DNA of 5,681 nucleotides from Candidatus Bathyarchaeota archaeon (GTDB taxonomy: Archaea > Thermoproteota > Bathyarchaeia > TCS64). The notes under the pieces were generated by a model. The model was not told the DNA's origin. It was given only the letters and a program-made list of their open reading frames with translations, and did no database searches. This document shows positions 1 through 5,222 of the stretch, piece by piece. Numbering within the stretch: position 1 is the stretch's first letter; every line of letters begins with the position of its first letter. The stretch covers positions 1-5,681 of the forward strand of contig JAUYEB010000203.1 of NCBI GenBank assembly GCA_030691555.1, written 5' to 3'. Both the position numbers and the translations under genes were made by a program.

Positions 1-213
1 GACGACGACCATGTCCGGCTCGTGGACGAGGTCACGCTCGTAGATCCTCCCGTCGCTGACCCTTAGGAAAGACTGGACCGGCGCCCCGCGCCTCTCGGTG
101 CCGTACATGGGGATGCCCATCGTGAACTTCCCCTCGTAGTAAAGCGCCGTCGAGAGGAGCCTTACGCCGGTGACGGCGCCCTGGCCGCCCCTGCCGTGGA
201 ACCTAATCTCCAT
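1..213 (-). CDS. porG: Pyruvate:ferredoxin oxidoreductase gamma subunit (N-terminal part, runs off left edge)
   Basis: The 71 visible codons encode the start of the gamma subunit of a 2-oxoacid:ferredoxin oxidoreductase. This complex oxidises pyruvate plus CoA to acetyl-CoA and CO2 and passes electrons to ferredoxin or flavodoxin in the cytoplasm. The protein opens with the family signature FHGRGGQGAVTG (residues 5-16). It then has a G-x-P-x-Y-G-x-E-R-R-G-A-P-V segment at about residues 33-46 and EPDMVVV at the visible end. The ERRGAPV form favours PorG over the 2-oxoglutarate (KorG) type, although a broad-specificity enzyme is possible. The reading frame is intact to base 1, and the rest of the gene lies beyond the edge. 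The first start could be ATG at 213 or TTG at 216; an in-frame TAG lies just upstream. The gene probably heads a por operon continuing to the left, and it diverges from the flavodoxin-like gene. Confidence 0.92.
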   Translation of the reverse strand, partial: MEIRFHGRGGQGAVTGVRLLSTALYYEGKFTMGIPMYGTERRGAPVQSFLRVSDGRIYERDLVHEPDMVVV

Positions 214-225
214 CAACTTGGTCTA

Positions 226-230
226 CTCCT
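226..230 (-). promoter_or_regulatory. Shine-Dalgarno sequence of porG
   Basis: On the minus strand AAAGGAG precedes the gene, with AGGAG at 230-226. It is 9 bases before a TTG codon at 216 and 12 bases before the ATG at 213. The shorter spacing is the more usual one, so translation may begin at TTG and add one residue. This gene has a leader with a ribosome-binding site, unlike several other genes here that appear leaderless. Confidence 0.6.
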
Positions 231-261
231 TTGATGAATCCGTTAACATCACCTACCGGAG

Positions 262-269
262 GATATAAC
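262..269 (-). promoter_or_regulatory. Putative TATA box for porG
   Basis: The minus strand reads GTTATATC here, in the divergent intergenic region. An archaeal start point about 26 bases downstream would fall near 239. That would give a leader of roughly 25 bases containing the AGGAG site. This is inferred from spacing and composition only. Confidence 0.5.
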
Positions 270-321
270 GGTTCTGGGCGCCTCGCATGAGACAAAAACG
301 AGTGTAATTGCAGTAAATACG

Positions 322-327
322 TTAAAA
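322..327 (+). promoter_or_regulatory. Putative TATA box for the flavodoxin-like gene
   Basis: TTAAAA lies in a locally AT-rich stretch (about 303-328). Its centre is 25.5 bases before an in-frame TTG at 350 and 34.5 before the ATG at 359. The transcript would therefore be leaderless from TTG 350 or carry about 8 bases before ATG 359. No Shine-Dalgarno sequence is visible before either codon. Confidence 0.4.
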
Positions 328-358
328 CGGGTAGATGCGCCTCCTCTCCTTGAAGGCC

Positions 359-829
359 ATGAGGACCCTGATCGTCTACATCTCGTACCACCACGGCAAC
401 ACGGAGGTGATCGCCGGGGCCATGAGGGAGGTGCTCGAGGCGGAGCTCAGAAGCCCCGAGTCGACCACGCCGGAGCACATAAAATCCTTCGACCTCATCG
501 GATTCGGCTCCGGCAACTACTTCGGCAAATTCGACAAGAGGCTCGTCTCCTTAATCGACGGCCTCCCGAGGGGCACCGACAAGGACGCCTTCATATTCAG
601 CACGAGCGGCTCCGGCGTCTACGAGGACGCCCATCGTGAGCTCAGGAAACGCCTCGCGGACAAGGGCTTCAGGGTCGTGGGCGAGTGGCACTGCAAGGCC
701 TTCGACACGTACGGTCCTCTGAGATTGATGGGCGGCCTGAATAAGGGAAAACCAGACGCGAAAGACATAGAGGCGGCCAAGAGCTTCGCGGCTCGCCTGA
801 AGATGGCGTCTTCGAGTAAAGCCGCATAG
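359..829 (+). CDS. Flavodoxin-like FMN-binding protein
   Basis: This 156-residue single-domain protein has a flavodoxin fold and would act as a cytoplasmic electron carrier or small FMN-dependent reductase. Strand one (LIVYISY, residues 4-10) leads into the phosphate-binding loop HHGNTEVIA (11-19). The other two FMN loops are GSGNYFGK (50-57) and STSGSG (81-86). The tail motif C-K-A-F-D-T-x-G-P (112-120) followed by GGLNKGKPDAKD (125-136) is typical of the short Flavodoxin_3-type family, to which I assign it from memory. ATG 359 is chosen because strand one begins right after it. In-frame alternatives are TTG 350, which fits a leaderless transcript, and ATG 335, which adds eight residues with no visible homology. 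It diverges from porG, whose complex can reduce flavodoxins in other organisms, so a partnership is plausible but unproven. Confidence 0.88.
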   Translation: MRTLIVYISYHHGNTEVIAGAMREVLEAELRSPESTTPEHIKSFDLIGFGSGNYFGKFDKRLVSLIDGLPRGTDKDAFIFSTSGSGVYEDAHRELRKRLADKGFRVVGEWHCKAFDTYGPLRLMGGLNKGKPDAKDIEAAKSFAARLKMASSSKAA

Positions 830-863
830 GAAAAAGACGCAGAAACACCTCCACCACCGCCGC

Positions 864-870
864 TATATTT
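864..870 (+). promoter_or_regulatory. Possible upstream TATA box of the HTH_10 regulator
   Basis: TATATTT is centred at 867. A start point 26 bases downstream would be near 893, inside the first GTCACGTGAC palindrome. If used, it gives a leader of about 47 bases without an evident ribosome-binding site. It could be a second promoter or chance AT-richness in an intergenic region. Confidence 0.3.
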
Positions 871-888
871 CAGTTGAACCGCTTATTT

Positions 889-902
889 CCGTCACGTGAC
901 GG
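889..902 (+). promoter_or_regulatory. Palindrome 1, candidate operator
   Basis: CCGTCACGTGACGG is a perfect 14-base inverted repeat with no spacer. Its 10-base core GTCACGTGAC recurs exactly at 935-944, 44 bases away centre to centre. It ends about 10 bases before the TATA box at 912, so it borders the position where TFB would contact DNA. A dimeric regulator, perhaps the product of the gene that follows, is the natural candidate to bind it. Binding is inferred. Confidence 0.6.
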
Positions 903-911
903 CCCAAACCA

Positions 912-917
912 TTTATC
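912..917 (+). promoter_or_regulatory. TATA box of the HTH_10 regulator / Fe-S protein unit
   Basis: TTTATC is preceded by CCCAAACCA, a plausible TFB-recognition stretch. Its centre lies 25.5 bases before the GTG at 940, the usual archaeal distance from TATA box to transcription start. The mRNA would therefore begin at the start codon itself and be leaderless. The box sits between the two GTCACGTGAC palindromes. Confidence 0.55.
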
Positions 918-934
918 CCGAGTCATCCAAGCCT

Positions 935-944
935 GTCACGTGAC
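935..944 (+). promoter_or_regulatory. Palindrome 2, candidate operator over the start codon
   Basis: This is an exact second copy of GTCACGTGAC. It spans the predicted transcription start point and contains the GTG start codon (940-942). A protein bound here would block transcription initiation, which points to repression. The outer bases differ from copy 1, so conservation is limited to the 10-base core, as expected for a binding site rather than a duplicated segment. Confidence 0.55.
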
Positions 945-1635
945 CGCCTTCGAGACGCTCTTCAGGGTAAGGCACGACTGCCCCTTCATCCGGATAAGCG
1001 AGAGACACGCGTCGATGAGGATGTACTCCTGGTGCAACAGGGTCCACGAGGTGATGGAGGTCGTCGTCGACGAGCCCGGCGAGTACGAGGCCGTCCTGGG
1101 CGAGGTCTCCAAGCTGGCAACGGTCCTCGACGAGTCTAGCGACGGCGGGAAGGCCCACCTGATCACATCCACCTGCTTCTGCACGCCCTACAACAGCGTC
1201 AGCATGAACATCGAGGACCTTGACGTCCTCGACGTCTCGCCCGTCGTGCTCAGCGGGGGCTGGGAGTACTACCGGGTCATCGCCTTCAGGCACGAGGACT
1301 TGGCCAAGATGATTGAGAGGCTGCAGGCGCGCGGCTTCACCATCGAGGTCCTGAGGAAGACCCCCTTCGAGGGCTCCATCGCGGGGGGCATACTCGCGAC
1401 GGAGTCACTCTTCTCGGAGCTGACTGGTAAGCAGACGGATGCCCTGATCAAGGCCTATGGGCACGGCTACTACCAGCTCCCGCGGACGGAGGACATCCAG
1501 GAGATAGCCGCGAAGGAGAGGGTGGCGCGCACGACGTTCCAGGAGCACCTGAAGAAGGGCGAGAACAAGATCATCGGCTCGCTGATGCCCTATCTCCAGC
1601 TGTACAGGACCCATCAGCCTAGGGAGGCAAGCTAA
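940..1635 (+). CDS. HTH_10 (bacterio-opsin activator type) transcriptional regulator
   Basis: This 231-residue cytoplasmic DNA-binding protein has two parts. The C-terminal region (about 161-215) matches the HTH_10 family: LTGKQTDALIKAYGHGYYQ, then P-R-T-E-D-I-Q-E-I-A, then a recognition segment ending TTFQEHLKKGENK. The N-terminal part (1-150) has no enzyme motif but carries H12-x-C14-P, W31-C32-N, H36 and C79-x-C81, a set that could bind a metal or respond to redox state; this is inference. GTG 940 is preferred because it sits 25.5 bases after a TATA box and begins directly at a family-like MTAFETLFRVRHDCPF start. A TTG at 874 would add 22 residues translated from the promoter and operator. 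Two palindromes flank the promoter, suggesting self-regulation. The gene is one base from the next and almost certainly co-transcribed with it. The ligand and targets are unknown. Confidence 0.85.
   Translation: MTAFETLFRVRHDCPFIRISERHASMRMYSWCNRVHEVMEVVVDEPGEYEAVLGEVSKLATVLDESSDGGKAHLITSTCFCTPYNSVSMNIEDLDVLDVSPVVLSGGWEYYRVIAFRHEDLAKMIERLQARGFTIEVLRKTPFEGSIAGGILATESLFSELTGKQTDALIKAYGHGYYQLPRTEDIQEIAAKERVARTTFQEHLKKGENKIIGSLMPYLQLYRTHQPREAS
1623..1627 (+). promoter_or_regulatory. Shine-Dalgarno sequence of the Fe-S protein gene
   Basis: GGAGG (within AGGGAGG, 1621-1627) lies in the last codons of the regulator gene, 9 bases before the GTG at 1637. It decides the GTG start and shows that the second gene is translated from the same mRNA. 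Confidence 0.75.
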
Positions 1636-1636
1636 G

Positions 1637-2407
1637 GTGGATGGCTTGGTTCTGACTAGCGCCGAGGTGAAGGCGGCAGCCAGGGATGTGGGCCTATCGA
1701 TCGCGGGCGTGATATCGCTAGAGCAGCTCAGGAGCCTGCCCACGGGGGATGTCGGGGGCGTTCACACGCTTGTCCCGGCGGAGGAGGAGCTGCCCACCGC
1801 GAGGTCGGCGGTCGTCGTCGGCTACCACATCTGGGACCCGATATTCAATGTCCACACGCTTGACCCACGGTGGAGGGGCTTCGGGCTCCACCCGGAGGAG
1901 GAGAGGTTCGAGTTCCACCAGCTCTACTCGGAGGTCGTGGGCAGGAAGGCCTGGAGGCTGGCCTCATGGATAAGGGACAGGGGCTTCGATGCGGTGCCGG
2001 CGGGCAGCCTACCGCTGAAGCGCGCCGCCGCCCTAGCCGGGCTGGGCATGCAGGGGAAGAACACAGTCTTCTTGTCCAAGGAGTACGGCCCGAGGGTGAG
2101 GCTCGGCGCGGTGCTGACGTCGGCGGAGCTTGAGCCGGACCCTCCCTTCGAGGGGGACCTGTGCGGCGACTGCACTCGATGCATAAGGGCGTGCCCGACG
2201 AAGGCGCTGAGGCCGCACGAGGTGACGATAAAGAGGTGCATGGTCTACGCCCTCGAGAGCCCGGGGACGGACGATGTCGACGCCGACGTCAGGGAGGCGG
2301 CGGAGAGGCTGATAATCCGGCCGACGAGGGGGAGTTTCATAGAGTGCACCATCTGCCTCGAGGCCTGCCCCGTGGGCAGGGAGCGCCCGGCGGCTGCTCA
2401 GCCTTAA
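1637..2407 (+). CDS. QueG / reductive-dehalogenase-like double [4Fe-4S] protein
   Basis: This 256-residue protein belongs to the family of epoxyqueuosine reductase (QueG) and reductive-dehalogenase-like proteins, which pair two [4Fe-4S] clusters with a cobalamin-binding domain. The core motif AGLGMQGKNT is at 134-143. Cysteines at 176, 179, 182 and 186 (CxxCxxCxxxCP), 201, and 237, 240 and 244 (CxxCxxxCP) supply the eight ligands for two clusters. It lacks the C-terminal helical-repeat domain of longer QueG proteins. The D-S/T-x-P segment that carries the catalytic Asp of bacterial QueG, as I recall it, reads PAGSLP (121-126), with no Asp. Archaea carry archaeosine rather than queuosine, so epoxyqueuosine reduction is unlikely. 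I infer a corrinoid- or Fe-S-dependent reductase of unknown substrate. The GTG start has a good ribosome-binding site, and the gene is probably controlled by the regulator one base upstream. Confidence 0.82.
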   Translation: MDGLVLTSAEVKAAARDVGLSIAGVISLEQLRSLPTGDVGGVHTLVPAEEELPTARSAVVVGYHIWDPIFNVHTLDPRWRGFGLHPEEERFEFHQLYSEVVGRKAWRLASWIRDRGFDAVPAGSLPLKRAAALAGLGMQGKNTVFLSKEYGPRVRLGAVLTSAELEPDPPFEGDLCGDCTRCIRACPTKALRPHEVTIKRCMVYALESPGTDDVDADVREAAERLIIRPTRGSFIECTICLEACPVGRERPAAAQP

Positions 2408-2409
2408 AT
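2404..2409 (+). promoter_or_regulatory. Putative TATA box for the FAH-family gene
   Basis: TTAAAT overlaps the TAA stop of the Fe-S protein gene. Its centre is 35.5 bases before the ATG at 2442, predicting a start point near 2433 and a leader of about 9 bases without a ribosome-binding site. A small perfect inverted repeat, CGGAG-C-CTCCG, follows at 2413-2423. The FAH gene may therefore be transcribed on its own, with or without read-through from the unit upstream. Confidence 0.4.
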
Positions 2410-2441
2410 CGTCGGAGCCTCCGAGTATTCAGCGACCCCAA

Positions 2442-3455
2442 ATGAAGTTGGTTGTATACGGTCCACACAAGAGGCTCGGCTCCTGGCTCGAGGACGGCTC
2501 GGTCGTCGACATCAACCACGCCTACGCGGCCCTCCTGGAGAGCAAGGGCGAGCCCAACCCATGCGCCAAGGCCGACGCCGAGGCGCCGTCCTGCCTCCTC
2601 GCCTTCATCGAGGAGGGAGAGGCCGGGCTCAAGGCCGCCAAGAAGGCTGTAGACTACGCCAAGAAGGTGAAGGTCTCCGCCGGCGGCGAGCAGCTCATCT
2701 TCAAAGGAAAAGGGGTGAAGATCCACGCCCCCCTCCCCAGCGCGGCGACGAGGATCGCCATGGCTGGGGCGAACTTCTACGACCACAGCGCAGACGTCTC
2801 CAAGATGATGGGGCGCCCGACGACCGTGGAGGAGATCAAGAAGCAGGTGGCGGCGGGCACCTACAACGCCTGGGGCTTCTGGAAGCTGGCGAGGAACGTC
2901 GTCGGGCCCGATTCATCCGTCCCGTACCCCGCGCGGACGCAGAGGATGGACTACGAGGTCGAGGTCGGCGCCGTCATCGGGAGGAAGGGGAAGGACATTA
3001 AGGAGGAGGACGGCGAGGGCCACATCTACGGCTACACCATAGTCAACGACCTGAGCATCCGAGACGGGCCCAGGACGGGCGGCCCCGACGGCTTCTTCTT
3101 CGCCAAGAACTTCGACGGCTGCGCCCCGATGGGCCCCTGCCTCGTCACGAAGGACGAGATCGGTGACGTCTACAAGCTCAAGCTCAGGCAAACGGTCAAC
3201 GGGAAGGTCCGCCAGAACGGCTCGATGGAGAGCATGATAAGGAGGTACCCCTGGTGGATCGCGTGGGTCAGCCGCGACATGTACCTCTACCCCGGGGACA
3301 TCGTCTGCGGAGGCACCTGCTCGGGCACCGCCCTCGACACGAGCCCGGTGGTGGATGGGAAGACGAAGCCCGACAACTTCCTCAAGGCGGGCGACGTCCT
3401 GGAGGCGGAGGTGCCCAGGATAGGCAAGCTCCGCACGACGATAGTCGCGAAGTAA
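2442..3455 (+). CDS. Fumarylacetoacetate hydrolase (FAH) family protein
   Basis: This 337-residue cytoplasmic enzyme is of the FAH superfamily, metal-dependent proteins that hydrolyse, hydrate, dehydrate or decarboxylate 2-oxo acids. An N-terminal domain (about 1-105) precedes the catalytic domain. Visible family features are GANFYDHSAD (109-118) with the lid His 115, MDYEVEVGAVIGRKGKDI with metal ligands E172 and E174, and VNDLSIRD with ligand D203. K222 follows in AKNFDG, then APMGP, VNGKVRQ, and L-Y-P-G-D-I leading to GGTCSGT at 290-296, where many relatives have TGTP. The metal site appears complete, so the protein should be active. Substrate cannot be read from sequence: aromatic-degradation hydrolases, ureidoglycolate lyase and archaeal 2-keto-3-deoxy-sugar-acid dehydratases share this fold. 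A sugar kinase lies next to it, making a sugar-acid role possible but not shown. Confidence 0.88.
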   Translation: MKLVVYGPHKRLGSWLEDGSVVDINHAYAALLESKGEPNPCAKADAEAPSCLLAFIEEGEAGLKAAKKAVDYAKKVKVSAGGEQLIFKGKGVKIHAPLPSAATRIAMAGANFYDHSADVSKMMGRPTTVEEIKKQVAAGTYNAWGFWKLARNVVGPDSSVPYPARTQRMDYEVEVGAVIGRKGKDIKEEDGEGHIYGYTIVNDLSIRDGPRTGGPDGFFFAKNFDGCAPMGPCLVTKDEIGDVYKLKLRQTVNGKVRQNGSMESMIRRYPWWIAWVSRDMYLYPGDIVCGGTCSGTALDTSPVVDGKTKPDNFLKAGDVLEAEVPRIGKLRTTIVAK

Positions 3456-3459
3456 CCCC

Positions 3460-3466
3460 TTTTATT
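3460..3466 (+). promoter_or_regulatory. TATA box of the ROK kinase gene
   Basis: TTTTATT is centred 27 bases before the TTG at 3490, which predicts a leaderless mRNA starting at the start codon. No ribosome-binding site is present before TTG 3490. The T-run lies only 5 bases past the FAH stop and could also help end that transcript. Confidence 0.5.
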
Positions 3467-3489
3467 CCCACGCCGCCCATTTTCTTGAG

Positions 3490-4437
3490 TTGTCACTAGT
3501 CGCGGTCGACATAGGCGCCACGAACATCAGGGTCGCCGTCGGGGACGTGGGGGGGATCCTCGCCAAGCGCTCCGAGGCGACGGATAGGCTGAACGGCCCC
3601 GAGGGGATTCCGAGGCAGATCGCGAGGATGGTTAGGGGCCTCGGGTGTGAGCCATCCGCTATCGGCGTTGGCTCGATTGGACCCCTTGACGTCAGGCGGG
3701 GAGCCATAGGGGAGACGCCCAACTTCGTCTTCAAGCACATCCCCGTCGTCGGGCCCCTCGCCTCGGAGTTCGGTGTGCCCGTCGAGATCGTGAACGATTG
3801 CAACGCGGCGGTGATCGGTGAGCACGCCTACGGGGCGGGGAGGGGGGTCGAGAACCTCTTCTACGTCACGCTGAGCACTGGGCTGGGTGGCGGGGCCATC
3901 GTCGACGGGCACCCCCTCGGCGGGAAGGACGGGAACGCGCCCGAGATCGGGCATATTACGCTCGACCTCGACTCAGAGCTGGTCTGCGGCTGCGGGTGCC
4001 GCGGCCACTGGGAGGCCTACTGCTCGGGGGCGAACATACCGAACTACGCGAGGCTACTCCTCAGGGGGAGGAACCTTAGGGGGAGCAAGCTGATGGAGAT
4101 GGTCGGGGGCGACCTCGGCGGGCTCACCTCCGAGGCAGTCTTCGAGGCGGCGAAGATGGGGGACGAGAACGCGATCCTCGTCGTCGAGGCGGTCGGAAGG
4201 GCGAACGCGGTGGGATTCGCAGACATAGTAAACGCCTTCGACCCTGAGCTGATAACCATCGGCGGCTCCGTCGCGCTGAACAACCCGGACATGATCCTGG
4301 GGCCGATCCTCGCGGGGATAGACGCCCACCTGATCAACAGGAGGCCCGAGATCATGATCACGCCGCTCGGCGCGGACGTGGTTCTCTACGGTGGCCTCGC
4401 TATAGCGGAGAGGCTCGCGAAGGGACGGCGGGGCTAG
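3490..4437 (+). CDS. ROK-family sugar kinase, probable glucokinase
   Basis: This 315-residue cytoplasmic ATP-dependent kinase belongs to the ROK family, which phosphorylates glucose, other hexoses or N-acylated amino sugars. It begins with the phosphate-binding motif DIGATNIR (7-14). The catalytic Asp is D103 in NDCNAA, followed by STGLGGG (129-135) and the sugar-contact segment GNAPEIGH (148-155, with E152 and H155). The zinc motif reads C166-G-C168-G-C170-R-G-H173-W-E175, where His stands in place of the usual third Cys of CxCGxxGCxE. The adenosine-site segment FDPELITIGGSVA is near 246-258. Length fits the family. TTG 3490 is chosen because the DIGAT strand begins right after it and a TATA box sits 27 bases upstream. 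Glucokinase is the most common archaeal activity in this family, but substrate is not determined. Its TAG stop overlaps the stop of the opposing gene. Confidence 0.9.
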   Translation: MSLVAVDIGATNIRVAVGDVGGILAKRSEATDRLNGPEGIPRQIARMVRGLGCEPSAIGVGSIGPLDVRRGAIGETPNFVFKHIPVVGPLASEFGVPVEIVNDCNAAVIGEHAYGAGRGVENLFYVTLSTGLGGGAIVDGHPLGGKDGNAPEIGHITLDLDSELVCGCGCRGHWEAYCSGANIPNYARLLLRGRNLRGSKLMEMVGGDLGGLTSEAVFEAAKMGDENAILVVEAVGRANAVGFADIVNAFDPELITIGGSVALNNPDMILGPILAGIDAHLINRRPEIMITPLGADVVLYGGLAIAERLAKGRRG

Positions 4438-5177
4438 GGCATTCTCTTCACTATGATGATGCCGTCGATGTCGTTCTTGTACTGGATGAGGTCGCCCCTG
4501 TAGAAGTAGAGGGTTATCTGGAAGTTCGGCTCCCGGGAGACGACGCACTCGTAGCTTTTCCCGCCTATGGTGGCGAACTGGTGGTTGGTGTCGACGCCGT
4601 ACTCGACGCTCTGTACGACGGCGCCCTGGGGGACGAGGGCGTTGACGCGGTACACCTTGCCGGCCTGGGCGGTGAAGCTCTTCATGAGGAGCTCCCACTG
4701 GGCTGGGTTGTTGTTGTCGATGGTCACCGTGTCGGCGGGGGTGGGGACCGTGAAGGTCTGGTTCGCCCCCGAGGCGGAGGTGACTATGACGGCGTTCACG
4801 CCTGTGTACGTGGTTTCGAGCTTGGAGGTGGTTCCGTCGAGGGCGAAGTCCACGTCGTAGCTGTCCGGCGTCGTCGCGCCTCTGAGCCTGTAGGTGGAGT
4901 TTACCGTGAGGTGCTTCTCCTGGTAGGTAGCGTCAACGACGGTCTTGAGCATGTATAGTGTGTCGGTGCCGGTCTCGGCCGTGAGGGTGTATGTGTACGT
5001 GCCGATGAGGGTGCCGTCCTTGTAGTAGTCGAAGACCTGGGGGGCGTCCATGATGAGGGACGTGAAGCCGGTCGGGGCGTAGTCGAGGAGGGTCGTGGTG
5101 AAGTTTGTGTAGAGCTCGATGCCGATGGCGCCGGCGAGTATGAGTGCCGCGACGATGATGATGTCCCGGTTCCTCAT
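4434..5177 (-). CDS. Membrane-anchored extracellular protein of unknown function
   Basis: I do not recognise a characterised relative of this 247-residue protein. Basic residues (R2, R4) precede one hydrophobic segment (I6-I20), which is an uncleaved anchor or signal peptide placing the rest outside the cell. The remainder is rich in Thr, Tyr and Val with alternating polarity and repeated short G-x-Y turns, suggesting a beta-sheet protein. Three N-glycosylation sequons (N25, N93, N139) and a single Cys (C211) fit a surface glycoprotein. The layout, with a strand-rich first half, a Thr/Asp/Asn-rich linker and a C-terminal 'G-K-x-Y-x-C' strand set (206-211), recalls DUF3108-like envelope proteins, but only loosely. 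Codon use matches its neighbours. It lies 45 bases after argH on the same strand with its own TATA-like box, and its stop overlaps that of the ROK gene. Confidence 0.8.
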   Translation of the reverse strand: MRNRDIIIVAALILAGAIGIELYTNFTTTLLDYAPTGFTSLIMDAPQVFDYYKDGTLIGTYTYTLTAETGTDTLYMLKTVVDATYQEKHLTVNSTYRLRGATTPDSYDVDFALDGTTSKLETTYTGVNAVIVTSASGANQTFTVPTPADTVTIDNNNPAQWELLMKSFTAQAGKVYRVNALVPQGAVVQSVEYGVDTNHQFATIGGKSYECVVSREPNFQITLYFYRGDLIQYKNDIDGIIIVKRMP

Positions 5178-5205
5178 GGCGGATCAGTATGGTGTTGAGG
5201 GGTGG

Positions 5206-5212
5206 TTAATAA
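5206..5212 (-). promoter_or_regulatory. Putative TATA box for the membrane-anchored protein
   Basis: The minus strand reads TTATTAA, preceded by GAAACCCC, a plausible TFB contact. The centre is 32 bases before the ATG at 5177, predicting a leader of about 6 bases. An in-frame TGA (5187-5189) lies 9 bases before the ATG, so no upstream start is possible. The box sits in the 45-base gap after argH, so this gene may be expressed separately. Confidence 0.45.
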
Positions 5213-5222
5213 GGGGTTTCGG

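Noticed and set aside
335..358. ATG at 335 as start of the flavodoxin-like protein
   Set aside because: The added residues MRLLSLKA precede the first beta strand, have no visible family match, and no TATA-like box or ribosome-binding site fits this codon. It is kept as an alternative only.
203..478. Minus-strand open frame across the porG/flavodoxin gap
   Set aside because: It overlaps the start of porG, the divergent promoters and the FMN-binding coding region, and its Pro/His/Arg-rich product looks like no known protein.
874..939. TTG at 874 as start of the HTH_10 regulator (22 extra residues)
   Set aside because: It would translate through the palindrome and TATA box. The GTG at 940 sits at the expected distance from the TATA box and begins directly at the conserved-looking domain.
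2413..2423. CGGAG-C-CTCCG as a terminator or operator
   Set aside because: The one-base loop cannot form a good hairpin, there is no following T-run, and only one copy is present. It is mentioned with the FAH promoter only.
2337..2786. Minus-strand open frame (149 codons) opposite the Fe-S and FAH genes
   Set aside because: It is antisense to conserved coding sequence including the Fe-S cysteines, with no promoter or ribosome-binding site and no recognisable motif.
4054..4698. Long minus-strand open frame (214 codons) across the end of the ROK gene and the membrane protein gene
   Set aside because: It is a shadow of two well-supported genes in other frames; its Arg/Pro-rich translation is typical of GC-rich out-of-frame sequence.
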